Notes under the pieces: model-generated
Database searches by the model: none
What the model was told of the DNA's origin: nothing
The model's input: only the letters and a program-made list of their open reading frames with translations
Position numbers and translations under genes: made by a program
From: DATFLK01 sp035267815
GTDB taxonomy: Bacteria > Pseudomonadota > Zetaproteobacteria > Mariprofundales > Mariprofundaceae
Assembly (NCBI GenBank): GCA_035267815.1
Contig: DATFLK010000188.1
Span: forward strand, 1-5,551
Direction of reading: 5' to 3'
DNA: 5,551 nucleotides
Shown here: piece after piece, positions 1 to 5,551 of the stretch
Numbering within the stretch: position 1 is the stretch's first letter
How the letters are laid out: each line of letters begins with the position of its first letter

Positions 1-2152
1 CGATGGCCGTGCCGCCGCCGAGTTCGCTCAACAGCTTGTAGGCGATATTGCCCGCCTGCATGGTGGGGAACACAAGTACGTTGGCGCTCTCTTTCAGTTT
101 GCTGAAGGGGTATTGCGCCAGGATGTCGGCGTTCACGGCCGTGTCCGCCTGCATCTCGCCGTCCGCCACTAGCTCGGGGCGGCGTCCGTGCAGGATGCGG
201 GTCGCCTCGGCCACCTTGGCCGATTCCTCATGCTGGCTGCTGCCGAAGTTGGAAAAGGAGAGCATGGCCACGCGCGGTTCCGTCCCCAGTGAGCGGGCGG
301 TCTCGGCGGCCAGCTCTGCCAGCTCTGCCAACTCCTCAGCACTCATATCCACATTGACGGTGCAGTCGGCCAGGAAGTAGGTGCCCTCCTCCATGATCAT
401 CATGTAGAGACCGTAGACATGGTAGTGGCGGCCGCCCTCGTCGTGGCCCAGCACGCGCAAGACGGGGCGGAGGACATTCGGATAGTGCGCTGTGCGTCCA
501 GAGAGCATGCCGTCGGCGAATCCCTGTCGGACAATCATCGCCGCCAGAACGTTCGGATCGCGGCGTAGGGTGTCGACCGCATCCTGATGCAGCACGCCGT
601 GCCGCTTACGGTCGAAATAGTAGGCATCCACTAGGCTGTCGAAGCGTGAATCTTCGTGTTTCGGATCGATGATCTCCAACGCATCCGCATCCAACAGCAT
701 CTCCGCGGCAGCGGTGCGAATGCGATCCGCATTGCCGATGAGGGTAGGGATGGCCACACCCTGTTCCTGCATCAGCGAGGCTGCACGGATGATGGTCCTG
801 TCCTCTCCCTCCGGCAGCACCATGCGCAGGGGGTGGGCCTTGGCCTTGTCGATGATCCAGCGCATGGATAGGCGCGAGGCATCTATGCGTCCGGCAAGGC
901 TTTGGGAGTAGGCGTCGTAATCGGCAATCGGCCGGCGCGCCACGCCGCTATCGGCGGCGGCCTTGGCCACGGCGGCGGGTACCATCTCGATCAGGCGGGG
1001 ATCGAACGGCTTGGGCAGAATGTACTCCGGACCGAAGGAGAGCTGGTTGTTGCCGTAGGCCTTGAGTACGACATCCGGCACCTCCTGGCGTGCCAGATCG
1101 GCAAGCGCATGGACGGCGGCGACCTTCATCTCCTCGTTAAAGGTGGTGGCACGGGCATCTAGGGCGCCGCGGAACAGGAAGGGAAAGCCTAGGACGTTGT
1201 TGACCTGATTGGGGTGATCGGAGCGGCCGGTGGCCATCACGAGATCCTTGCGGGTGCTCATGGCTAGATCGTAGGCGATCTCAGGGTCCGGATTGGCCAT
1301 GGCGAAGACGGCGGGCCGTTCGGCCATGCTCTTGAGCATCTCCGGTGTGACGACATCGGCGCTGGAGAGGCCGACAAACACATCGGCACCGTGCATCGCC
1401 TCCTCCAGCGTCCGTTCGGGGCGATCGGTGGCGAAGTACTGTTTGTGCGGTGGCAGGTTCTCGCGACCGGTATGAATCACGCCCTTGCGATCGAGCAGCA
1501 GAATGTTCTCACGCTTGGCTCCTAGCTCCTCGGCCAGTTTCATGCAGGCGATGCCGGCAGCGCCGGCGCCTAGGCAGACGATGACGGCATCCTCGATGCG
1601 CTTATTCTGCAGATACAGGGCGTTGATCAATCCGGCGGCCAGAATGACGGCTGTCCCGTGCTGGTCGTCGTGCAGTACCGGAATGTTGACCCGCTTCTTC
1701 AGCTCCTCCTCGATAATAAAGCACTCGGGTGCCTTGATATCCTCGAGGTTGATGCCGCCGAAGGTCGGTTCAAGACGGGCGATAGTCTCGACTAAGGCCA
1801 TGGGATCGGACTCGTCGACCTCCAGATCGAAGACATCGATATCGGCAAAACGCTTGAAGAGCACCCCCTTGCCTTCCATGACCGGTTTGCCGGCAAGTGG
1901 CCCGATGTTGCCCAGCCCCAGTACCGCGCTGCCGTTGGTCACGACACCGACAAGGTTGGCGCGGGAGGTGTATTCGTCGGCCATGTCCGGATTGTCGGCG
2001 ATCTCCAAGCAAGGCACGGCGACACCCGGCGTATAGGCCAGCGAGAGATCGCGCTGCGTGATGCAGGGCTTGCTTGGCTGGACCGTGATCTTGCCCGGTC
2101 GCGGCAAGCGGTGATACTCAAGCGCATCCTCGCGCATCGACTCCTTGGACAT
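1..2152 (-). CDS. maeB: NADP-dependent malic enzyme, MaeB type with C-terminal phosphotransacetylase-like domain (3' end outside window)
   Basis: Oxidative decarboxylation of malate to pyruvate with reduction of NADP; cytosolic, a gluconeogenic and NADPH-supplying step. The frame is open from the ATG at 2150-2152 to the left edge, giving 717 codons; the family is about 750-770 residues, so only some 40 residues are missing. The malic domain (about 20-420) shows SLAYTPGVA with the catalytic Tyr40, MEGKGVLFK with Lys95, metal ligands in NLEDI (Glu137, Asp138) and LHDDQHGTA (Asp162/163), the Rossmann glycines GAGAAG at 195-200, MANPDPEI at 285-292 and ATGRSDHPNQVNN at 307-319. A phosphotransacetylase-like domain starts near residue 441 (PLRMVLPEGEDRT) and runs off the window. 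In known MaeB proteins this domain is regulatory (acetyl-CoA and other effectors) rather than a proven acetyltransferase. The start is supported by AGGAGAGG six bases upstream (2159-2166). It is transcribed divergently from the panE-like gene. NADP rather than NAD preference is inferred from family membership. Confidence 0.95.
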   Translation of the reverse strand, partial: MSKESMREDALEYHRLPRPGKITVQPSKPCITQRDLSLAYTPGVAVPCLEIADNPDMADEYTSRANLVGVVTNGSAVLGLGNIGPLAGKPVMEGKGVLFKRFADIDVFDLEVDESDPMALVETIARLEPTFGGINLEDIKAPECFIIEEELKKRVNIPVLHDDQHGTAVILAAGLINALYLQNKRIEDAVIVCLGAGAAGIACMKLAEELGAKRENILLLDRKGVIHTGRENLPPHKQYFATDRPERTLEEAMHGADVFVGLSSADVVTPEMLKSMAERPAVFAMANPDPEIAYDLAMSTRKDLVMATGRSDHPNQVNNVLGFPFLFRGALDARATTFNEEMKVAAVHALADLARQEVPDVVLKAYGNNQLSFGPEYILPKPFDPRLIEMVPAAVAKAAADSGVARRPIADYDAYSQSLAGRIDASRLSMRWIIDKAKAHPLRMVLPEGEDRTIIRAASLMQEQGVAIPTLIGNADRIRTAAAEMLLDADALEIIDPKHEDSRFDSLVDAYYFDRKRHGVLHQDAVDTLRRDPNVLAAMIVRQGFADGMLSGRTAHYPNVLRPVLRVLGHDEGGRHYHVYGLYMMIMEEGTYFLADCTVNVDMSAEELAELAELAAETARSLGTEPRVAMLSFSNFGSSQHEESAKVAEATRILHGRRPELVADGEMQADTAVNADILAQYPFSKLKESANVLVFPTMQAGNIAYKLLSELGGGTAI
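310..327. repeat. 9-bp tandem repeat inside maeB
   Basis: The unit CCAGCTCTG occurs twice in tandem, followed by a degenerate third copy (CCAACTCCT, 328-336). It lies in frame in the phosphotransacetylase-like domain and encodes a Leu-Ala-Glu repeat around residues 608-614, within what looks like a helix. It does not break the frame. It is a minor coding microrepeat. Confidence 0.7.
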
Positions 2153-2293
2153 GGTCTACCTCTCCTTCAGACGGGGCCGGCGTGGCGCGGGGCGCCCGGC
2201 AAGCGTACCGTCTCTTTCACGGAAAATATGATCTGGATACGCTATCCTAACGACAAGAGACGGCAGGGTCAGCCGTTGATGGAGGATGTTGTC
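2153..2293. promoter_or_regulatory. Divergent intergenic region between maeB and the panE-like gene
   Basis: These 141 bases must hold the promoters of both flanking genes. The maeB Shine-Dalgarno sequence is at 2159-2166 (read on the minus strand), and that of the panE-like gene is at 2281-2285. An inverted repeat, GGATA-cgc-TATCC (2235-2247), sits near the centre and could be an operator. A TATGAT hexamer at 2227-2232 resembles a -10 box on the plus strand but has no -35 match at the usual distance. On the minus strand TTGTCG (about 2251-2256) resembles a -35 box, but no convincing -10 follows at 16-18 bases. No promoter can be assigned firmly. Confidence 0.4.
2281..2285 (+). promoter_or_regulatory. 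Ribosome binding site that decides the panE-like start
   Basis: GGAGG lies eight bases before the ATG at 2294. The nearest alternative in-frame ATG, at 2279, overlaps this motif, and the 61 codons before 2294 (back to 2111) do not resemble the family N-terminus. The protein beginning MRIAIAGAGAVG fits the family start exactly. Confidence 0.85.
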
Positions 2294-3202
2294 ATGCGTA
2301 TTGCGATCGCCGGAGCCGGAGCTGTCGGCTGCCATTACGGCAGCCTTCTCAGTCAGGGCGGGCACGATGTGGTGTTTCTAGCACGGGGCAAACATCTCGC
2401 CGCCATGCAGGTCAATGGACTGCATCACGTCAGCATGGACGAGGAGCATGTACTGTCGGTCAATGCTGGTAACAGCCCGTCGTTGCTCGAACAGGCTGAG
2501 GTGATCCTGCTGACATGCAAGATGACCGATCTCGGCGGCATGCTGCAGGAGATTCGGGCGCATGTGCCGGCGGATGCGCTGCTGGTGACGTTACAGAACG
2601 GTGTGCAGGCCCCCGACATGGTGGCCGAGGCCTTTCCCGAACATGCGGTGGCGGCCGGAACGGCCTTTATCGGTGTGCGGCTGGAGGCGCCGGGCATCGT
2701 CGTGCATTCGGCGGCAGGGGATGTGCAGCTCGGATTGTGGCGACAGGATGCGGGCATGCAGTATCTGTCCCCCTTTCAGGCGGCGCTGCGAGAGAGCGGT
2801 ATACCGGTACATGAGGATGGCGATATGCGGCTCACCATGTGGCGGAAGATGGTATGGAACTGCGGTTTTAATCCGATCACGGCTTTGACCCGTCGTTATG
2901 CACGGGATATTGCCACCCATCCCGATACACGGGTCATTGTCCGCGATGCGATGCAGGAGGTGGTGCAGGTGGCGCAGGCCGAGGGCGTGTCGCTGAGTGA
3001 TGCAGATGCGGAACGACATATCCGGACGACGCAGGCGATGGGAACGGTCAAGACCAGTATGTGGCAGGACATCGAACGGCAGAGGCCGACCGAGATCGAT
3101 GCGCTGAACGGCTACGTGACCGAACTCTCTGGTCGCCACGGTATCGAGGCACCGGTCAACCGGACGTTGTCAGTCCTCGTTCGGGCGCTCGAGGGACGAT
3201 AG
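2294..3202 (+). CDS. panE: 2-dehydropantoate 2-reductase (ketopantoate reductase family)
   Basis: NADPH-dependent reduction of 2-dehydropantoate to pantoate, a cytosolic step of pantothenate and CoA synthesis. The 302-residue product matches the usual family length (E. coli PanE is 303). The N-terminal Rossmann domain has the GxGxxG motif at Gly7, Gly9 and Gly12, followed by LLTCKMTD (71-78) with the conserved Lys76 and LQNG at 100-103. The C-terminal helical domain carries the catalytic signature KMVWNCGFNPITAL, with Lys185, Asn189 and Asn193, and the substrate-binding stretch TSMWQDIERQRPTEIDALNG (254-273), with Ser255 and Glu267. All the expected active-site residues are present. The gene stands alone on its strand. 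Its stop TAG abuts the stop of the converging PilZ-like gene with no spacer. No other pantothenate gene (panB, panC) is in the window, and genomes often carry several paralogues of this family, so the enzyme class is firmer than the pathway role. Confidence 0.9.
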   Translation: MRIAIAGAGAVGCHYGSLLSQGGHDVVFLARGKHLAAMQVNGLHHVSMDEEHVLSVNAGNSPSLLEQAEVILLTCKMTDLGGMLQEIRAHVPADALLVTLQNGVQAPDMVAEAFPEHAVAAGTAFIGVRLEAPGIVVHSAAGDVQLGLWRQDAGMQYLSPFQAALRESGIPVHEDGDMRLTMWRKMVWNCGFNPITALTRRYARDIATHPDTRVIVRDAMQEVVQVAQAEGVSLSDADAERHIRTTQAMGTVKTSMWQDIERQRPTEIDALNGYVTELSGRHGIEAPVNRTLSVLVRALEGR

Positions 3203-3658
3203 TCAGGCGACCCGGTCCAGCAGGTGGCGGTGTTCGTCGAGATACTCCCCGAGCATCTCCAAGCTGTGCGATGTGCCGTCAGAGAGTTCGATATACATGC
3301 CGTGGGGATGGTTGTCGCCGCGGTTTGCGGTGATGACCTCGCCCGTGAATTCGGCCAGAAGCATCTTCTCCGGAGGGATGTAGAAGTGCAGTACAAGCTG
3401 ACTTCCCTCCGGCAGGGGGTCATCCGTCTCGACGAAGGCAGTGCCCTGCTCGAGGTTGAGGGAGAAATCCTCATAGACGATGGGCAGGTCCGCATCGTGC
3501 TGAGCAGCCAGGCAGACGGGAAAGGGAATATGGTGCGAAGGTTTGCCCCCCTTATGGATGCGCTTGAGGTTACAGTGATGTCCTAGGTAGAGGACATCGG
3601 TCGTATCCTCCGGCACCCATCGGCGTATCCAGTATGGCATATGCTTCAGTATTCCCAT
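3203..3658 (-). CDS. Small PilZ/TIGR02266-like domain protein
   Basis: A 151-residue soluble protein with no signal peptide or membrane segment. Residues about 45-128 resemble the PilZ-type beta barrel: a strand ending in FPVCL, then EDFS (63-66), GTAFVETDDPLPEGSQLVLHF (72-92), an IPPEKM turn, FTGEVITA (104-111) and HGMYIELSD (119-127). This follows the pattern D/N-x-S, then G-x-F-V-x-T-D-x-PLP-x-G, then GEV and GM-x-I-x-L, of PilZ and TIGR02266-type domains. PilZ proteins commonly bind cyclic di-GMP. Here no clear RxxxR motif precedes the barrel (only K32 R33 and K36 nearby), and the D-x-S-x-x-G spacing is stretched by about three residues (Asp64, Ser66, Gly72), so binding is doubtful. The start at 3658 is chosen for AGGTGG four bases upstream; longer starts at 3691 and 3760 lack a good site. 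Function and partners are unknown. The domain call is by eye. Confidence 0.65.
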   Translation of the reverse strand: MGILKHMPYWIRRWVPEDTTDVLYLGHHCNLKRIHKGGKPSHHIPFPVCLAAQHDADLPIVYEDFSLNLEQGTAFVETDDPLPEGSQLVLHFYIPPEKMLLAEFTGEVITANRGDNHPHGMYIELSDGTSHSLEMLGEYLDEHRHLLDRVA

Positions 3659-3662
3659 ATTA

Positions 3663-3668
3663 CCACCT
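3663..3668 (-). promoter_or_regulatory. Ribosome binding site that decides the PilZ-like start
   Basis: On the minus strand AGGTGG precedes the ATG at 3656-3658 with a four-base spacer. The upstream in-frame ATGs ending at 3691 and 3760 have no comparable motif. Choosing this site gives a 151-residue product instead of 174 or 185. Confidence 0.6.
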
Positions 3669-3689
3669 ATTTTCCATTCATGTTTCCGC

Positions 3690-3695
3690 ATTATA
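3690..3695 (-). promoter_or_regulatory. Possible -10 box for the PilZ-like gene
   Basis: A perfect TATAAT reads on the minus strand about 32 bases before the chosen start codon. Seventeen bases further upstream the hexamer is CCTCCT, which does not match a -35 box, and no extended -10 TGn is seen, so the promoter would be weak or activator-dependent. If used, the transcript would start near 3683. That excludes the longer start codon at 3691 and agrees with the start at 3658. Confidence 0.4.
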
Positions 3696-3719
3696 GACCG
3701 CGTTTTCGGAAAAGGAGGG

Positions 3720-3747
3720 TTGTCATCGGTAGATGCGCCTGTAAAAT
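3720..3747 (+). promoter_or_regulatory. Sigma70-type promoter of tRNA-Val with GC-rich discriminator
   Basis: TTGTCA (3720-3725) and TAAAAT (3742-3747) each match five of six consensus bases, separated by 16 bases. The stretch after the -10 (3748-3758) is all G and C. In proteobacteria such discriminators mark stable-RNA promoters under stringent (ppGpp/DksA) control. Transcription would begin near 3754, leaving a 5' leader of about 45 bases before the mature tRNA at 3800. The match and its position support the call; the stringent response is inferred. Confidence 0.6.
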
Positions 3748-3799
3748 GCCGCGCCCGCACTATCCGGTAACGTTCGGGATCGTGTTTGGTTCGAGATAT

Positions 3800-3874
3800 G
3801 GGCGATTAGCTCAGCGGGAGAGCACTGCCTTCACACGGCAGGGGTCGCTGGTTCAATCCCAGCATCGCCCACCA
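3800..3874 (+). tRNA. tRNA-Val, anticodon CAC
   Basis: A complete cloverleaf can be folded. The acceptor stem is GGGCGAT (3800-3806) with ATCGCCC (3864-3870). The D stem is GCTC (3809-3812) with GAGC (3820-3823). The anticodon stem is CTGCC (3825-3829) with GGCAG (3837-3841), around the seven-base loop TTCACAC. The T stem is GCTGG (3847-3851) with CCAGC (3859-3863), around TTCAATC. All four stems pair perfectly. The anticodon CAC is at 3832-3834 and reads the valine codon GUG, which is used often in the surrounding genes. The discriminator base is A3871, and the CCA end is encoded at 3872-3874. It is a single tRNA, not part of a cluster, with its own promoter upstream and terminator downstream. 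Confidence 0.97.
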
Positions 3875-3915
3875 TTTCTCGGGTTGCGACACAACTATAA
3901 TCGCAGATCAACTTT

Positions 3916-3940
3916 AGGCCGCCTCACAGGCGGCTTTTTT
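3916..3940 (+). terminator. Rho-independent terminator after tRNA-Val
   Basis: A perfect seven-base GC-rich stem, GCCGCCT (3918-3924) with AGGCGGC (3928-3934), closes a three-base loop and is followed by six T (3935-3940). It lies 43 bases after the tRNA and before mtnA. It would end the tRNA transcript and separate it from mtnA. Confidence 0.93.
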
Positions 3941-3961
3941 ATTGAACAAAAAGGCCAGGAG

Positions 3962-3981
3962 ATGCCAGCTGGCTGTGGCAT
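3962..3981 (+). promoter_or_regulatory. Hairpin in the leader region of mtnA
   Basis: ATGCCA (3962-3967) and TGGCAT (3976-3981) form a six-base inverted repeat with an eight-base loop. Overlapping it is a perfect ten-base palindrome, GCCAGCTGGC (3964-3973). It lies between the tRNA terminator and the mtnA ribosome binding site. It has no T tract, so it is not a terminator; it could be an operator or leader structure. I could not match it to a known SAM riboswitch, and no clear mtnA promoter was found between 3941 and 4010. Confidence 0.35.
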
Positions 3982-4013
3982 GAGGCGGATGGAGTTCGGT
4001 TCGAGATCATGAG

Positions 4014-4018
4014 AGGAG
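4014..4018 (+). promoter_or_regulatory. Ribosome binding site that decides the mtnA start
   Basis: AGGAG lies five bases before the ATG at 4024. The in-frame ATG at 4009 precedes this motif and has no good site of its own, so the shorter 346-residue form is preferred. Confidence 0.85.
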
Positions 4019-4023
4019 AAGCT

Positions 4024-5064
4024 ATGAAGGTCGAAACGTTGCGCTGGCATGACGGGAAACTTGAGCTGATCGATCAACGCAGGCTTCCTGCAGGCTTCGA
4101 GTATGTCGTCTGTGATTCGGCGGAGAGCACAGCGGATGCCATCCGCGAGATGGTAGTGCGGGGGGCACCAGCCATCGGTTGTGCTGCGGCCTATGGTGTG
4201 GCGCTCGAGGCACTACGTCTTGCGTCCGGGACGTGGGATGTATTCGCATCCGGTATGGAGAGGGGGTTCGATGTGCTGACGGCGAGCCGGCCGACGGCGG
4301 TGAACCTCTTCTGGGCGCTGGAGCGCATGCGCAAGCTGTATGACACCTTACAGGAATCGGGCCCAATCGAGATCGCGAATCGGCTGCTGGAGGAGGCGCA
4401 CCGGATTTCGCGCGACGATATCGAGGTTAACCGGCGCATGGGTGCGTACGGTGCCGAGCTATTGCGTGACGGTGACAGCGTGCTGACTCACTGCAATGCG
4501 GGAGCGCTAGCGACGGCCGGTCACGGCACAGCATTGGGCGTGATTCGCTCCGCCGTGGCTGCGGGCAAGCGAATCTCTGTGATCGCGGACGAGACCCGTC
4601 CCTTCCTGCAGGGCGCACGCCTGACGGCATGGGAGATGGTGCAGGAGGATATTCCCGTGACGCTGATCTGCGACAACATGGCCGGGCACATGATGCAGTC
4701 CGGTAAGGTCAATGCTGTCGTGGTCGGTACCGACCGGGTGGCGGCCAACGGCGATGTCGCCAACAAGATCGGTACCTATATGGTGGCGGTAATGGCGCGC
4801 CGGCATCGCATCCCTTTCTATGTCGCCTGTCCACTCTCCACCATTGATATGAAGTTCGCCTCCGGGTCGGAGATTCCGATCGAGGAGCGCGAGGCAGATG
4901 AAGTCAGGGGCTACCGTGACTGCATCTGGGCGCCCGATGGCGTGGCGATACGCAATCCATCTTTCGACGTGACGCCGGCGGAGCTGGTGAGCGGCTTGAT
5001 CACCGAGCGGGGGACCGTGAAATCGCCGAACCTAGAGAAGCTTAAACTTCTGTTTTCCCAATAG
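4024..5064 (+). CDS. mtnA: S-methyl-5-thioribose-1-phosphate isomerase
   Basis: Converts 5-methylthioribose 1-phosphate to 5-methylthioribulose 1-phosphate, the aldose-ketose isomerisation of the methionine salvage pathway; cytosolic, in the eIF2B-like family. The 346-residue product is close to the usual 340-360. Signatures in order: MVVRGAPAIG (43-52) with the phosphate-binding Arg46-Gly-Ala; SRPTAVNLFWAL (88-99); THCNAGALATAGHGTALGVI (155-174) with the catalytic Cys157; DETRPFLQGARLTAWE (189-204); VVGTDRVAANGDVANKIGTY (233-252) with the catalytic Asp237 and the Asn247-Lys248 pair; and PFYVACPLSTIDMKFASG (264-281). These match Cys160 and Asp240 of the Bacillus enzyme. No other salvage genes (mtnK, mtnB, mtnC, mtnD, mtnP) are in the window, so the substrate source and the rest of the pathway must lie elsewhere. 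eIF2B-like relatives such as ribose-1,5-bisphosphate isomerase are less likely given the full MtnA signature. It converges on metF with a 48-base gap. Confidence 0.95.
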   Translation: MKVETLRWHDGKLELIDQRRLPAGFEYVVCDSAESTADAIREMVVRGAPAIGCAAAYGVALEALRLASGTWDVFASGMERGFDVLTASRPTAVNLFWALERMRKLYDTLQESGPIEIANRLLEEAHRISRDDIEVNRRMGAYGAELLRDGDSVLTHCNAGALATAGHGTALGVIRSAVAAGKRISVIADETRPFLQGARLTAWEMVQEDIPVTLICDNMAGHMMQSGKVNAVVVGTDRVAANGDVANKIGTYMVAVMARRHRIPFYVACPLSTIDMKFASGSEIPIEEREADEVRGYRDCIWAPDGVAIRNPSFDVTPAELVSGLITERGTVKSPNLEKLKLLFSQ

Positions 5065-5112
5065 GGGTCTGAAGTGGCTCCTAGTCCGGTGGGGGAGGCC
5101 GAGCGATTTCGT

Positions 5113-5551
5113 TTAGCGGAAGAGCTCCCGGCAGACGGCGATGGTCGCCTCGGAGCGATTCAGCGTATAGAAGTGAAGACCCGGTACACCGTTCTGAAGC
5201 AGCTCCTTGCACTGCTTTGTCGCGATGGCGATGCCCTTCGTTTTCATCGCTGCCTGATCATCTTCCAGCGGCTCCATCTCCTGTCGTAGCCAGTCCGGAA
5301 TGGTGGCGCCGCACATGGCCGAGAAGCGTGCGGTCTGCGCGAAATTGGTGACCGGCATGATACCAGGGATGATGGGGATGGTGATGCCGGCAGCGATTGC
5401 TTGATCACGGAAACGGTAGAAAACCTCGTTGTCGAAGAAGTACTGCGTGATAGCGCAGGCAGCACCGTTCTCCTGCTTCAGCTTTAGATAGCGGATATCG
5501 TCCGCCACGCCGCCTTTCGATTCCGGGTGCCCCTCGGGATAGGTGGCTGCA
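5113..5551 (-). CDS. metF: 5,10-methylenetetrahydrofolate reductase, C-terminal half (5' end outside window)
   Basis: Reduces 5,10-methylene-THF to 5-methyl-THF, the methyl donor for methionine synthase; a cytosolic FAD flavoprotein with a TIM-barrel fold. The visible 145 residues enter from the right edge with AATYPEGHPESK, the HPE motif typical of MetF. Next come YLKLKQENGA and CAITQYFFD, whose Gln (fragment residue 36) matches the folate-binding Gln183 of E. coli, then IPIIPGIMPVTNF and the C-terminal LHFYTLNRSEA. The stop TAA is at 5113-5115. E. coli MetF has 296 residues, so about half the gene is present. A GTG at 5506-5508 falls in the middle of the conserved domain and is not the start. 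The frame is intact over the visible part. It faces mtnA tail to tail. Confidence 0.95.
   Translation of the reverse strand, partial: AATYPEGHPESKGGVADDIRYLKLKQENGAACAITQYFFDNEVFYRFRDQAIAAGITIPIIPGIMPVTNFAQTARFSAMCGATIPDWLRQEMEPLEDDQAAMKTKGIAIATKQCKELLQNGVPGLHFYTLNRSEATIAVCRELFR

Noticed and set aside
1485..2036. 183-codon plus-strand open frame, and several others on the plus strand between 48 and 1475
   Set aside because: They lie opposite the maeB frame, whose conserved motifs run unbroken from 2152 to the left edge. Their products are Ser/Ala/Arg-rich with no recognisable domain.
2591..3139. 182-codon minus-strand open frame opposite the panE-like gene
   Set aside because: It is antisense to a gene with all the ketopantoate reductase motifs, and its product is His/Arg-rich and unlike any family I know.
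3112..3495. 127-codon minus-strand open frame overlapping the PilZ-like gene
   Set aside because: It overlaps the PilZ-like frame on the same strand and also extends into the panE-like gene; it has low-complexity Ser/Arg content and no motif.
3800..3874. tRNA gene as an integration site for a mobile element
   Set aside because: No integrase gene, and no direct copy of the tRNA 3' end, appears elsewhere in the window; the gene is followed by its own terminator and a core gene.
3641..4012. 123-codon plus-strand open frame
   Set aside because: It runs through the tRNA-Val and its terminator, so it cannot be a real gene.
5065..5112. Possible bidirectional terminator between mtnA and metF (GGCTCC at 5076-5081 and GGAGGCC at 5094-5100)
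   Set aside because: The stem is imperfect, the loop is long, and there is no T tract on either strand.
1..5551. A previously undescribed multi-gene system
   Set aside because: Four of the five proteins are recognisable housekeeping enzymes, and the genes alternate strand with no shared operon. No CRISPR array, defence gene, phage or transposon hallmark was seen.

Overview
The window is GC-rich (about 57% by eye) and densely coded, and it carries ordinary core-metabolism genes of a proteobacterium. The evidence is a fused malic enzyme/phosphotransacetylase (MaeB type), a bacterial MetF, a PilZ-like protein, and a tRNA-Val(CAC) with its CCA end encoded in the DNA. The protein sequences look gamma-, beta- or zetaproteobacterial, but I cannot name a genus from sequence alone.

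Layout from left to right: (1) maeB on the minus strand fills 1-2152, and its 3' end runs off the left edge. (2) A 141-bp divergent intergenic region holds a small inverted repeat. (3) A ketopantoate reductase-family gene (panE-like) lies on the plus strand at 2294-3202. (4) A small PilZ/TIGR02266-like gene lies on the minus strand at 3203-3658, and its stop codon directly abuts the panE-like stop. (5) A non-coding stretch at 3659-4023 holds a possible -10 box for the PilZ-like gene, a good sigma70-like promoter with a GC-rich discriminator, tRNA-Val(CAC) at 3800-3874, an intrinsic terminator at 3916-3940 and a hairpin in front of the next gene. (6) mtnA lies on the plus strand at 4024-5064. 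(7) metF lies on the minus strand from 5113 off the right edge, so only its C-terminal half is present; it converges on mtnA.

The genes alternate strand and form no operon within the window. The metabolic links are loose. MaeB supplies pyruvate and NADPH from malate, and the panE-like enzyme would use NADPH for pantothenate/CoA synthesis. MtnA (methionine salvage) and MetF (methyl-THF supply for methionine synthesis) both serve methionine metabolism, but they are transcribed towards each other. I saw no mobile element, CRISPR array, toxin-antitoxin pair or defence gene, and I do not think the window contains a new system. The least conventional element is the PilZ-like protein with an altered ligand-binding signature.
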